Part shown: positions 1 through 8,250 of the stretch, piece by piece
Numbering within the stretch: position 1 is the first letter of the stretch
Layout: each line of letters begins with the position of its first letter
Program-made: the position numbers and the translations under genes
NCBI GenBank assembly: GCA_044224215.1
Contig: JBGAKX010000021.1
Coordinates: forward strand, 1 to 44,552
From: DAOMFM01 sp035429825
GTDB taxonomy: Bacteria; Acidobacteriota; Blastocatellia; UBA7656; JADIYM01
Length of the DNA stretch: 44,552 nt
Direction of reading: 5' to 3'
Notes under the pieces: model-generated
Database searches by the model: none
What the model saw: only the letters and a program-made list of their open reading frames with translations
What the model was told of the DNA's origin: nothing

Positions 1-2052
1 GGCGCGGTGATGGGCACGGCGTCGTACATGTCGCCGGAGCAGGCGCTGGGCGAGGCGGTCGATCACCGGTCGGACATCTTCAGCCTGGGGGTGATCCTGT
101 ACGAGCTGGTGACGGGACAGCGCGCGTTCGATCGGCGGTCGCGGGCCGAGACGATGAACGTGATCATCAACGAGGAGCCGGCACCGCCTTCGGAGATCAA
201 CCCGGCTGTGGGCGCGAGTCTCGAGCGGGCGATGCTGCATTGTCTGGAGAAGAACCCGGACGAGAGGTTCCAGACGGCGCGGGATCTGTGTTTTGCGCTT
301 GGGGAGCTGTCGACACTTTCAGGCGCAAAGGTTGCAGTTGCGGCCACACCTCACCGACAGTGGCGATGGCCTCGATATGCGCTTTGGGGAACTGCGGTCG
401 TCGTGATTGTCGCGGCTGGTCTTGGCGCATATCGCATCTTCCGGACGGGGAGTGAATCCCACTTCGAGCCGACAATACGGCAGATCACTTTTCGACGGGG
501 GTCGATTCCATTCCAAAGTGCGCGATTCACTCCGGACGGCCAGACCATCGTCTACAGCGCAGCGTGGGACGGCGGCCCGACCGAACTCTATCTTGGTCGC
601 ACGGACAGCGTCGAGTCGCGATCACTTGGCTTTCCGCCAGGTCGACTCTGCTCGGTCTCGGGCTCTGGCGAAATCGCCTATGTGACGGCAGGCGAGAATG
701 GATTTGGGACGCTTGCCCGCGTGTCGATCACCGGCAATACCCCGCGCGAACTTGCCAAGGACACCTATCAGGCTGACTGGACTGTCGACGGGAAGAACCT
801 CGCCGGCGTATTTGTTACCGATGGACGGGCGCGAGTCGAGTGCCCGATTGGTACCGTTCTTTACACGCTTCCCAAGGAGTTGCGCGCCGTGGGTGATTTT
901 CGTGTTTCACCCACAGGAGACCACATAGCGCTTATCGAAGAGTTCGAGTCAAACACACTATCGGTTCTGGACCTGGGCGGACACAGGACGGTACTAACCT
1001 CCGATGGAGTGGATTTTTGGGGTCTTGCGTGGTCAAAGGACGGTCGCGAGGTCTACTTCATGCGTCGCGAGGCCAGCAGTACCGTCCTGTGGGCAGTGAC
1101 ACTGTCGGGGGTCGAACGACGCGTCGCGACATTTCTCGGCGACCTGAGGCTTGCAGATGTCTCGCCAGATGGGAAACGTCTGCTGATGATTCGAACAACC
1201 GAGCAGCTGGACATTGCGTGCAATTCCGGTGTGGGCGGCGAGCGGCTGCTTACGTGGCTCGGCACATCCTGGCTGGCTGGCGTGTCGGACGACGGCGCGA
1301 GCGTTCTCTTCGGCGAGATCGGGGATGGCGGGGGACCCGGTGGTTCCGTCTATTTCCGAAAGGTTGGCGAGCCCGCGATACGGCTTGGAGACGGACGCGC
1401 CCTCGCGCTCTCCCCTGATGGCAAGTGGGCACTTTGCTACCTTCCGACCGACGACAAGCTGGTCCTCTTGCCGACGGGCGCGGGGGAAATGCGGGAGCTC
1501 GATCGGGGTCCCATCGAAAAGTATGCTTTCAACCTGGCAGAACGGTGGTTTCCGGATGGCACTCGTGTGATGTTTTCGGCGACCGAGTCGGGTCACGAGT
1601 TGCGGACGTATGTACAGAACATCAGTGGTGGTCCGCCGGTACCAATGACTCCAGAAGGCACCGAGGCATTCCTCGTCGCTCCTGATTGCCAGTCCGTCAT
1701 TCTCGGCGACAGACGGCCAGACACCAAGGGGTACTACATTGCTCCCGTCGCAGGTGGGTCGCTTCGCCAGGTTCCTGGCATTGGTTACGATGCCAATTCG
1801 AACATGCCTCTGTATTGGGGGGCGGATGGCAGGTACATCTATGTAGTCGAGGACTTTATCGAAGCGCCACAGCGAATCTTTCGAGTCGAACTGGCAACGG
1901 GTACGCGTACGCTTTGGCGCGAGCTCATGCCCAACGACCGCGTAGGTGTCGACCGAATCGCCCCGGTCCGGTTCGCGACTGACGGCAAGTCATATGCCTA
2001 TTCGTACCGTCGCACGCTCTCGGACATCCTGGTTGTCGAGGGATTTGAGTAG
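1..2052 (+). CDS. Ser/Thr protein kinase with PD40/TolB-like propeller, C-terminal part (5' truncated by window)
   Basis: The frame is open from the first base, so the N-terminal lobe and catalytic loop lie outside the window. What remains begins at the activation segment and APE-like motif (GTASYMSPEQ), followed by the DIFSLGVILYE helix of a Hanks-type kinase and the conserved arginine region near residue 87. A single membrane segment lies at about residues 124-143, and the remaining roughly 530 residues carry repeated SPDG/TPDG motifs typical of PD40 beta-propeller repeats (for example SPDGKRLLM, SPDGKWALC, FPDGTRVMF). Family knowledge: kinase inside, propeller sensor outside, an architecture expanded in Acidobacteriota. 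The propeller ligand cannot be predicted. It converges on the porin gene with palindromic repeats between them. Confidence 0.9.
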   Translation, partial: GAVMGTASYMSPEQALGEAVDHRSDIFSLGVILYELVTGQRAFDRRSRAETMNVIINEEPAPPSEINPAVGASLERAMLHCLEKNPDERFQTARDLCFALGELSTLSGAKVAVAATPHRQWRWPRYALWGTAVVVIVAAGLGAYRIFRTGSESHFEPTIRQITFRRGSIPFQSARFTPDGQTIVYSAAWDGGPTELYLGRTDSVESRSLGFPPGRLCSVSGSGEIAYVTAGENGFGTLARVSITGNTPRELAKDTYQADWTVDGKNLAGVFVTDGRARVECPIGTVLYTLPKELRAVGDFRVSPTGDHIALIEEFESNTLSVLDLGGHRTVLTSDGVDFWGLAWSKDGREVYFMRREASSTVLWAVTLSGVERRVATFLGDLRLADVSPDGKRLLMIRTTEQLDIACNSGVGGERLLTWLGTSWLAGVSDDGASVLFGEIGDGGGPGGSVYFRKVGEPAIRLGDGRALALSPDGKWALCYLPTDDKLVLLPTGAGEMRELDRGPIEKYAFNLAERWFPDGTRVMFSATESGHELRTYVQNISGGPPVPMTPEGTEAFLVAPDCQSVILGDRRPDTKGYYIAPVAGGSLRQVPGIGYDANSNMPLYWGADGRYIYVVEDFIEAPQRIFRVELATGTRTLWRELMPNDRVGVDRIAPVRFATDGKSYAYSYRRTLSDILVVEGFE

Positions 2053-2081
2053 CCAGTGTCGTGACGACACCTGGGCGTGCC

Positions 2082-2173
2082 AAAGCGCCGTCGCGCTTTG
2101 CTTGCCGGCGCACTCCAAAGTCACGCACGACTCCTTGGAGTGCGCCGGCAAGCCCGAAGGGCGCGACGGCGCT
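2082..2173. repeat. Palindromic repeat family A, copy 1 (full hairpin)
   Basis: Two arms of about 39 bases (2082-2120 and 2134-2173) are near-perfect reverse complements around a 13-base loop; arm core GCTTGCCGGCGCACTCC. The same unit recurs in full at 35804-35897, with about seven differences by eye, and as one arm at 23106-23149. All three lie between convergent genes. A short separate hairpin (GTGTCG/CGACAC, 2056-2070) follows the kinase stop. There is no T-tract, so any terminator role would not be the classical intrinsic type. Confidence 0.9.
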
Positions 2174-2179
2174 GTGCCC

Positions 2180-4276
2180 CTACCACTCCCAGCGGACGCC
2201 TACCGTCGTGTGGTTCGCCGTGAAGTCCGTGACGCGCACTGTGTCATTTACGTAGTCGTAGAGCCGCCACTCCACCACACCCGACACGCCGCGGCCGATC
2301 CGGTACGCCGCACGCAGATCCGCCTGGTGGTAGTGCTGCCCCAGGCTGCCCGACGTGCCGACCAAACTGTAGAACCCCGTGACCGTCATCCGGTCCACAG
2401 GTTCGACCGAAAAGTCCGCCGTCAGCAGCGACTCGCGATCCACGTACGAAATGAAGCGATACTCGGGAACGAGTCGCGTCTCACCGTTCTGGTCCGGCGG
2501 CGTCTCCACCGCCAGCAGGTACGTGATCGACGCGGTATTCAACACGCCGTCGTACGTCACGCCAAAGCTCGCGCGCGGGTTCGGAGCAAGGCGCACCGTC
2601 AGGCTGGCGCCGCGCGATCTCGACGTCTCCAGTGGAGGCCCTCCGTCGAACAGCCGCGTAAACACGGGATTGAACGGATCGTCGACGCCGACAAGGCGGC
2701 CCGGTATCACGCCGCTCAAGAATGACTGGTTCGTCGTGCGTACCGACCCGGAAAGCTGCAGCCACTCGTACGGCGCGTACGAACCGCGCACCCGCAGCAA
2801 CTGGTAGTCGCCCGGTGCGCTGCCAAGCACCGCGCCCTCGTCGAACACGTAGTTCGGGTTCGGCTCGCGGCCGTTCTCGTACTCGAGGAAGAACCGTGCG
2901 TCGTGCCGCAAGCGATAACTGATACTCGCCAGGAACGCGTTGTAGTTCTGATGATCCAGGCGTTCAAGCGTTCGTACCGACGAGAACTCCGCGATCGGCG
3001 GCGGTAATACGATTGAATCGGTCCTGCTGAAGTCAGTATTCAGGTGTGCAAAACGGTAGCCGGCGCGGACGAGGACATCGCGAAACACGTCGACCTGCAC
3101 GGCGACCTCATCTGCGAACCGCGCATCGCGGTAGCCGCGCTCGTCGTTCTCCTGCACCGCACTCGCAAAATCGCCATTCGTCGTGTAGAGCCCCGCCGAC
3201 CGGCCAACCGTCGTGTAGCGTCGATACCGGATGTTGTTCGTCAGCCGCACACGGTCAAGGACGCGCCAGTCCTGCGACGAATCGAAGAGAAACGCACTGC
3301 CGCCATCGACGCCCGCGATGTTGCTCGTCGCGACGTCCGAACCGACCGCGTCGAGCGTCTCGAACAGGCCTCCCGTGACGTCGTAGTCGATATACACCGC
3401 ACGCGCCGTCAGGTTCACAGTCTTGTACGGATTCGCGGTGAGCGTCACGCGGCTCGAGGGCGTCGTCGTCCGGGCGGTCCGGCGCCTCGAGAAGTTCGCG
3501 AGCGTATCGGGATCCGTGACAACAGTCGGATCGGCCGAATCGGTCTCGAGATCGTCAAAGACGCCGATCCGCTGTTCAACCGTCACGAGCCACGTCGGCC
3601 ATCGCAGCGTGACACCACCGCGATAGTCCTGGCCCCCGTTGTCGAGGTTGCGATCGAACACGAGCGTGTCGCTGCTGACGTCCGTCCCGAGCGCAAGACC
3701 CGACTGGGCAGTGCGGAAGAACCCGAAGTGGCCTTCGACGTGATGCTCCTGGAAGACGGTCACATCGAGGGAATCGAGCTGCCGCTCGCGGTCCCAGCCG
3801 TGGGGCGCGACGAGCGATCCGTCGAAAAACAGCGGATTGGCGAAGTCCGGGACAAAGTTGTACGTCTGAAACCGCGAGTGGCGGTAGTCGACAACGTAGA
3901 TGCCGCGCTTTGCGACGCGTGTGCGGAACGACGATGTCGGCTCGCCGCCGATGCCCGTTCCCTCGACGAGCAGGTCGTCAAAGACGCGGCCGGTGTTCTC
4001 GGGCGATCTGAGCTCGATCCGCGAAAAGCCGAGCGTCGGCCCCGACGGAATGTCGACGATCGACCGGTACCCGATCTCGCTGCCGCTGAGCGCCGTGAAC
4101 CGCCAGCCAAAATCGATCGAGCCCGTGGCGACGTAGTCGCCGACCATCGTGGGCTTTGGGGCTTCATAGGGCAGCGGAAACTTCTCGTCCTGTGCCCGCG
4201 AAGCAGAAGACAGGCCGCAGATCACGCAAATAGCGCAAATCAGATTGGCGAAATTTTGCGTAAATCTGCGGCTCAT
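2180..4276 (-). CDS. MtrB/PioB-like outer-membrane beta-barrel (cytochrome-associated porin)
   Basis: 698 residues. After a hydrophobic N-terminus ending near residue 29 (SSASRAQ), the protein is a long series of alternating, aromatic-rich strands separated by acidic turns, and it ends in VRWEW, a C-terminal aromatic typical of proteins inserted by BAM. It lies 4 bases downstream of a decaheme cytochrome gene on the same strand, the hallmark arrangement of porin-cytochrome conduits (MtrAB, PioAB). Inferred role: a sheath letting the cytochrome pass electrons across the outer membrane. Oddity: the predicted signal peptide is encoded by a dispersed palindromic repeat (4214-4272). Barrel sequences diverge fast, so the assignment rests on context plus strand pattern. 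A generic porin remains possible. Confidence 0.8.
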   Translation of the reverse strand: MSRRFTQNFANLICAICVICGLSSASRAQDEKFPLPYEAPKPTMVGDYVATGSIDFGWRFTALSGSEIGYRSIVDIPSGPTLGFSRIELRSPENTGRVFDDLLVEGTGIGGEPTSSFRTRVAKRGIYVVDYRHSRFQTYNFVPDFANPLFFDGSLVAPHGWDRERQLDSLDVTVFQEHHVEGHFGFFRTAQSGLALGTDVSSDTLVFDRNLDNGGQDYRGGVTLRWPTWLVTVEQRIGVFDDLETDSADPTVVTDPDTLANFSRRRTARTTTPSSRVTLTANPYKTVNLTARAVYIDYDVTGGLFETLDAVGSDVATSNIAGVDGGSAFLFDSSQDWRVLDRVRLTNNIRYRRYTTVGRSAGLYTTNGDFASAVQENDERGYRDARFADEVAVQVDVFRDVLVRAGYRFAHLNTDFSRTDSIVLPPPIAEFSSVRTLERLDHQNYNAFLASISYRLRHDARFFLEYENGREPNPNYVFDEGAVLGSAPGDYQLLRVRGSYAPYEWLQLSGSVRTTNQSFLSGVIPGRLVGVDDPFNPVFTRLFDGGPPLETSRSRGASLTVRLAPNPRASFGVTYDGVLNTASITYLLAVETPPDQNGETRLVPEYRFISYVDRESLLTADFSVEPVDRMTVTGFYSLVGTSGSLGQHYHQADLRAAYRIGRGVSGVVEWRLYDYVNDTVRVTDFTANHTTVGVRWEW
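4214..4272. repeat. Palindromic repeat family B, copy 1 (inside porin N-terminus)
   Basis: The stretch starts GCCGCAGATCACGC and ends GCGTAAATCTGCGGC, forming an imperfect inverted repeat. Related copies lie at 18698-18726, 21179-21204 and 23031-23091. This copy overlaps the first codons of the porin gene on the minus strand and encodes most of its predicted signal peptide. Confidence 0.85.
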
Positions 4277-4280
4277 CGTC

Positions 4281-5225
4281 TTAGTTCAAAAACACCCGGC
4301 TCGTATTCGAGCCGTGGATCTGTGTATGGCACACCGTGCAGTTCTGGAATCGCGGGCTCCCCAGGTCGTGCGAGAACACGCCCTTTGTCGCGTCACCCGA
4401 GAGGCCGATTTCCGTGTGGCACTGAATGCAGATCTGGAAGACCGTGTTGCGTTTGAGCATCCGGTTGTTTCCCGACCCGTGCGGATTGTGGCACGTCACG
4501 CACCCCTCCTCGGTTCGCGTGATCGCCTGATGCTCGAACACGAACGGCCCGTGCTTGTCCGCATGACAACGAACGCACAGCGTCGTCAGCCCTTCCGCCG
4601 AACGACGCGCCTCGGCCGTGTTCTGCGGGCCGTGGCCGGAATGGCAGTCGCGACACGAGATGCCGCCCTCGAGCACCTTGTGATGGAAGGGCTTCCGGAA
4701 ATCCGACTCGACCTCCTTGTGGCACCTGAAGCACAGCGCCGGCGGATCGTTGATCAGAAGGAACGGATTCGTCGCGTCCTGGTGCGGCGAGTGGCAGTCG
4801 TTGCAGCTCACCGTGTCCGGGTCGTGCTCGACATGGTTCGGGCGTCTGCGGATCGCCTGCGCGTCGTGGCAGACCGTGCACCGCGCCGCGACCTCGGCAG
4901 CCGTCGCCTTGCGCGGATTGAAGATCGTGCCCGGAGCGCCTGCCGAATGCGTGTGGTTGCCGCCGGGGCCGTGGCATGCTTCGCAACCCTGGTCGGCGGG
5001 CTTCCACCGCGGATCGGTGACAAGCGAGTAGTGCGGAGTCGCCGAGAACTGGTGCATCTTGTCGGCGTGGCACGCACCGCAGACCTGCGATCCGACGAGG
5101 TAGTTCGCCGGCGCGTCGTTCGCTGCCTGGTCCGCCGCCCGTGCGCGAAGCCCCGCCGCAAGTCCAACTGCGGCGATCCCGCACAGCGCAACGGCGGCGA
5201 CCATCAATCCTCTGCCAGTTGACAT
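4281..5225 (-). CDS. Decaheme c-type cytochrome (DmsE/MtrA/PioA-like)
   Basis: 314 residues with an N-terminal signal segment (hydrophobic to about residue 26, cleavage near ARAAD) and exactly ten CxxCH heme sites, starting at residues 49, 81, 116, 141, 165, 191, 217, 242, 266 and 296. Length, heme number and spacing match the periplasmic decaheme family that includes MtrA and DmsE. The start ATG at 5225 is supported by an upstream AAAGAGG. It is followed after 4 bases by the barrel gene, so the two are probably co-transcribed as an electron conduit across the outer membrane. No inner-membrane quinol oxidase (CymA-type) or outer-surface cytochrome (MtrC-type) is visible nearby. Direction of flow (respiration or oxidation of an external donor) cannot be told from sequence. 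Confidence 0.95.
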   Translation of the reverse strand: MSTGRGLMVAAVALCGIAAVGLAAGLRARAADQAANDAPANYLVGSQVCGACHADKMHQFSATPHYSLVTDPRWKPADQGCEACHGPGGNHTHSAGAPGTIFNPRKATAAEVAARCTVCHDAQAIRRRPNHVEHDPDTVSCNDCHSPHQDATNPFLLINDPPALCFRCHKEVESDFRKPFHHKVLEGGISCRDCHSGHGPQNTAEARRSAEGLTTLCVRCHADKHGPFVFEHQAITRTEEGCVTCHNPHGSGNNRMLKRNTVFQICIQCHTEIGLSGDATKGVFSHDLGSPRFQNCTVCHTQIHGSNTSRVFLN

Positions 5226-5267
5226 CGATCCTCTTTATCGGAGTCGACAGCGTCGCGGGGGGAACGA

Positions 5268-5282
5268 GCCGCTAGGATGCCA
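5268..5282 (-). promoter_or_regulatory. Candidate sigma-54 (-24/-12) promoter for the cytochrome-porin pair
   Basis: Read on the minus strand, TGGCATCCTAGCGGC has GG and GC separated by exactly 10 bases, the spacing required for sigma-54. The -24 half (TGGCA) fits well; the -12 half is CGGC instead of TTGC, so the match is moderate. It sits about 43 bases before the cytochrome ATG, next to an NtrC-family activator gene. Confidence 0.4.
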
Positions 5283-5306
5283 CAACACGCGGCCATTCCG
5301 AACCCG

Positions 5307-5663
5307 TCACCGCGACCGGTACTTGCCCAATGCAGCAAGGAGTTCCGGCATGTGATTTTCGATACGTGAAAAAAGCTCGCGGCCGTTGGTCATTTCCGAG
5401 GCCATGGCTGCCGCCTCGAGGTCCGAACACAGCTCCGCCATGCGATCCGCGCCGATATTGCCGCTACTGCCCTTGATGCGATGAGCCGTAGATCCGACCA
5501 CCTTCTGATCTCCGGTGTCGAGCGCCGTCCGAATCGCGGCCCGCGCGACCTCGAACTCCTCGAGGTACATCTCGACCAGATCGGCAAAAAAGTCCGAACC
5601 GTCGTCGTCCAATTCCATGAGCGCCGCGATCCTGTCCGAATTGAGCACGCTGCTTAACGCCAC
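5307..5663 (-). CDS. Histidine phosphotransfer (Hpt) domain protein
   Basis: 118 residues, a stand-alone Hpt four-helix domain. The phosphoacceptor is His61 in the motif AHRIKGSSGNIG, a close match to the family consensus (HxLKGSSxxLG). The GTG start at 5663 is preceded by AAGGAG with a 7-base gap, which decides the start. It lies 25 bases downstream of the NtrC-type regulator on the same strand, so the two are likely co-transcribed. Expected role: phosphate carrier between a hybrid histidine kinase, not present in this window, and a response regulator, plausibly its neighbour. Confidence 0.92.
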   Translation of the reverse strand: MALSSVLNSDRIAALMELDDDGSDFFADLVEMYLEEFEVARAAIRTALDTGDQKVVGSTAHRIKGSSGNIGADRMAELCSDLEAAAMASEMTNGRELFSRIENHMPELLAALGKYRSR

Positions 5664-5687
5664 GTGTGCACTCCTTGAACCCCCATG

Positions 5688-7070
5688 CTATGTCGCCGCG
5701 CGCCGGCTGAGGACGATGCCGTGCTTCTTGATCTTCAGATACAGCGAGTTGCGCGACAAGCCAAGCCGCCGCGCGGCCGTCTCGACGCGCCCGTTCTCCT
5801 CGGCGAGGACCGTCTCGACGTACCTTCGTTCATTCTCGGCAAGCGACAGACTCGTGTCGAGCGTCGCGAATCCGTGCGCCGGCTGACTCTCAAATCGAAG
5901 ATCCGACGGCACCAGCATGTTCCTCTCGCTCAGGATCGCACCGCGCTCGAGCACGTTGCGCAGCTCGCGGATGTTGCCGGGCCACGAATACTCGCGCAGC
6001 GCCTTCTCGGCACCCTGCGACAGCGTCAATTCGGACCGCCCGATGTCGGCCGCAAGCCGGTCGAGCAGGATTCGCGCGATCACTGGGATGTCGTCGACGC
6101 GTTCGCGCAACGGAGGAACCGTGAGCGGAATCGTGCTGATCCTGAAGTACAGGTCACCGCGAAACGCTTTATTTCGAACGAGTTCCGTCAGGTCCTGGTG
6201 CGACGCGGCGATCAGCCGGATGTCGGTGAAGCGGTCGGCGACCGCACCCAGTCGGCGGTACCGCTTCTCCTCGAGCACCTTGAGCAGTTTTGGCTGCACA
6301 TGCACGTCGATGTCGCCGATCTCGTCGAGAAACGCGGTTCCGCGGTGCGCTACCTCGAGAAGGCCGGGCTTTGAGCCGATCGCGCCCGTGAACGATCCCT
6401 TCTCGTGGCCAAACAGCTCGGTTTCGAGAAACTCCTTTGACAGGGTGCTGCAGTTCAGGTCGACGAACGATTCCTCCGCACGCGGGCCGTTCTCGTGGAG
6501 CCACCGCGCGAGAATCGTCTTGCCCGTCCCCGTTTCTCCGTGAATCAGCACCGGACTGTCGGACGCGGCGACGCGCCGCGCATCCGCTTCGAGCGTCCGG
6601 ATGAGCGGGATTGCGCCCGGAAACGGGTCGAACCGCTCGCGCGCCTGGCGCGTGCGCGAGGCCTGAAGTTTCTGGCGGTCGCGGTAGGACTCGAGCAATC
6701 GCTGCACGATGACGAGCAGCGTGGGGAACTCGACCGGTTTGGTCAGGAACTGGTCGGCGCCCTCCTTGATGGCGCGGACCGCAAGGTCGATCGATCCATG
6801 CGCCGTCAGGATCACGACGGGAAGCTCCGCAACCATCTCCCGGAGCCTTGGCAGCAGGTCGAGCGCCGTGCCGTCCGGAAGCAGGTAGTCGACGACGGCG
6901 AGGTCCGGTCGCGACGCCCGTGCCTCGTCGAGCGCGCCCGCGCACGAAGGCGCCTGGTCGACCTGGTACCCGTGGCTCTCGAGGAGCTTCGAGATGGTCA
7001 GGCGCTGACCGGGCTCGTCGTCTACGACCAGGATCCTGATTCTGGACACGGTTGTCGTGCTCCAAATCAT
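5688..7070 (-). CDS. NtrC-family sigma-54-dependent response regulator
   Basis: 460 residues from the upstream ATG. Domains in order: receiver (about residues 11-125, acidic pair DDE at 17-19, phosphoacceptor Asp61, Lys111); AAA+ sigma-54 interaction domain with Walker A GETGTGKT (178-185), sigma-54 loop GSFTGA (225-230, normally GAFTGA) and Walker B TAFLDE (245-250); and a C-terminal Fis-type helix-turn-helix (about 410-455, GRVETAARRLGLSRNSLYLK). A GTG at 7049 has GGAG 10 bases upstream and would begin VSRIRILVVDDE, the usual receiver start, so the true start may be 7049. It is followed by the Hpt gene and then the cytochrome-porin genes, with a candidate sigma-54 site before the cytochrome. 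It probably activates that pair, but this is inferred from position only. Confidence 0.93.
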   Translation of the reverse strand: MIWSTTTVSRIRILVVDDEPGQRLTISKLLESHGYQVDQAPSCAGALDEARASRPDLAVVDYLLPDGTALDLLPRLREMVAELPVVILTAHGSIDLAVRAIKEGADQFLTKPVEFPTLLVIVQRLLESYRDRQKLQASRTRQARERFDPFPGAIPLIRTLEADARRVAASDSPVLIHGETGTGKTILARWLHENGPRAEESFVDLNCSTLSKEFLETELFGHEKGSFTGAIGSKPGLLEVAHRGTAFLDEIGDIDVHVQPKLLKVLEEKRYRRLGAVADRFTDIRLIAASHQDLTELVRNKAFRGDLYFRISTIPLTVPPLRERVDDIPVIARILLDRLAADIGRSELTLSQGAEKALREYSWPGNIRELRNVLERGAILSERNMLVPSDLRFESQPAHGFATLDTSLSLAENERRYVETVLAEENGRVETAARRLGLSRNSLYLKIKKHGIVLSRRAAT

Positions 7071-7215
7071 TCCCAGATCGCGCGAAGGTGTTGCACGAAA
7101 AGCCGGAAGCCGCGAATCCGGGAAGCGTACGTCGGAATTTGCGAGATACTACCGCACGGCGAGCATGCGCGTCCAATCGCGAAAATGCGGCAGAATTGGT
7201 CGCATCGCGCCCTCG

Positions 7216-7244
7216 TTGCATGGCTCATCACCATTGGTTAGAAT
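7216..7244 (+). promoter_or_regulatory. Candidate sigma-70-type promoter of the ligase operon
   Basis: TTGCAT (7216-7221), a 17-base spacer and TAGAAT (7239-7244). The predicted transcript start is near 7251, giving a leader of about 40 bases that contains the AAGGAG at 7275-7280. The -10 is 5/6 to consensus; the -35 is weak. Confidence 0.5.
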
Positions 7245-7290
7245 CGCCGAACCTTCTCGACAACCACCGATTCCAAGGAGCCATCCGCGT

Positions 7291-8247
7291 ATGAAGATCG
7301 GATTACTCGTCGGCCGCGAAGCGACATTTCCGCCCGCGCTGATCGCCGAAATCAACTCGCGCAACGCCGGCGTGACGGCCGAGTACATCAAGCTGTCCGG
7401 CGTCAAGATGGCCGAACCGTGCGAATACCGGGTGATCGTCGACCGCATCTCCCACGAGATTCCGTTCTACCGGGCCTACCTCAAGAATTGCGTGCTCTCG
7501 GGGACGATCGTCATCAACAACCCGTTCTGGTGGACGGCGGACGACAAGTTCTTCAACTACGCGCTGGCGGACCTGATGGGGATCGCGGTGCCAAAGACGG
7601 TGCTGCTGCCGCAGAAGGACTACAAGGAAGGCGTCGTCTCGGAGTCGCTCAGAAACCTCCAGTACCCGATCGACTGGGAGGGCATCGTCAACTATCTGGG
7701 CCTCCCGTGCTTCATGAAGCCGTTTGACGGCGGCGGCTGGCGCGGCGTGTCCAAGATCAATTCGATGGACGAGTTCTTCGAGAAGTACAACGAGAGCGGC
7801 ACCGACTGCATGGTGCTGCAGGAGTACATCGCGTTCGACCATTACGTGCGCTGCTACACGATCGGCAAGCGGGACGTCTTCCCGATGCCGTACGACCCGA
7901 TCTTCCAGCGGTACCTCGTCGTGCCGAACTACCTCGACGCGGAGACGGACGCGCGCTGCCGCCGCGACGCGATCGCGATCTGCGAAGCGCTCGGATACGA
8001 CCTGAACACCGTCGAGTTCGCGATCAAGGACGGCGTGCCGTACGCGATCGACTACATGAATCCCGCGCCGGACGCGGACTGGTGGTCGGTTGGATCCGTC
8101 TACTTCAAGTGGCTCGTCGAAAAGGTCGCGGACCTTGCGATCGACCAGGCGCTCTACGGCGATTCGACCGTCAAGTCGCTGAAGTGGAACGAGTTCATCA
8201 ACGAGCGAATCCTCATCGACCGGAAGCGCGCCGCGGGAGAGGACTGA
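7291..8247 (+). CDS. ATP-grasp ligase of unknown substrate
   Basis: 318 residues. The ATG at 7291 is chosen over upstream in-frame starts because AAGGAG lies 10 bases before it and the protein then begins MKIGLLVGRE, a typical Rossmann-like pre-ATP-grasp strand. The glycine-rich ATP loop is KPFDGGGWRG (143-152), a hinge follows (MVLQEYI, about 174-180), and the metal-binding end is EFAIKDGVPYAIDYMNPAPD (about 242-261), with Glu/Asp/Asn as in the family. ATP-grasp enzymes form acyl-phosphates and couple them to amines or thiols. It is followed after 3 bases by a permuted ATP-grasp and then a GCS2 ligase, so it probably makes one amide bond in a small peptide-like product. The substrate is unknown. 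Confidence 0.88.
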   Translation: MKIGLLVGREATFPPALIAEINSRNAGVTAEYIKLSGVKMAEPCEYRVIVDRISHEIPFYRAYLKNCVLSGTIVINNPFWWTADDKFFNYALADLMGIAVPKTVLLPQKDYKEGVVSESLRNLQYPIDWEGIVNYLGLPCFMKPFDGGGWRGVSKINSMDEFFEKYNESGTDCMVLQEYIAFDHYVRCYTIGKRDVFPMPYDPIFQRYLVVPNYLDAETDARCRRDAIAICEALGYDLNTVEFAIKDGVPYAIDYMNPAPDADWWSVGSVYFKWLVEKVADLAIDQALYGDSTVKSLKWNEFINERILIDRKRAAGED

Positions 8248-8250
8248 TCC

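Noticed and set aside
3044..4456. A 470-residue plus-strand open frame opposite the porin gene
   Set aside because: Arg/Val/Asp-rich antisense frame crossing from the porin into the cytochrome gene, with no start signal or domain.
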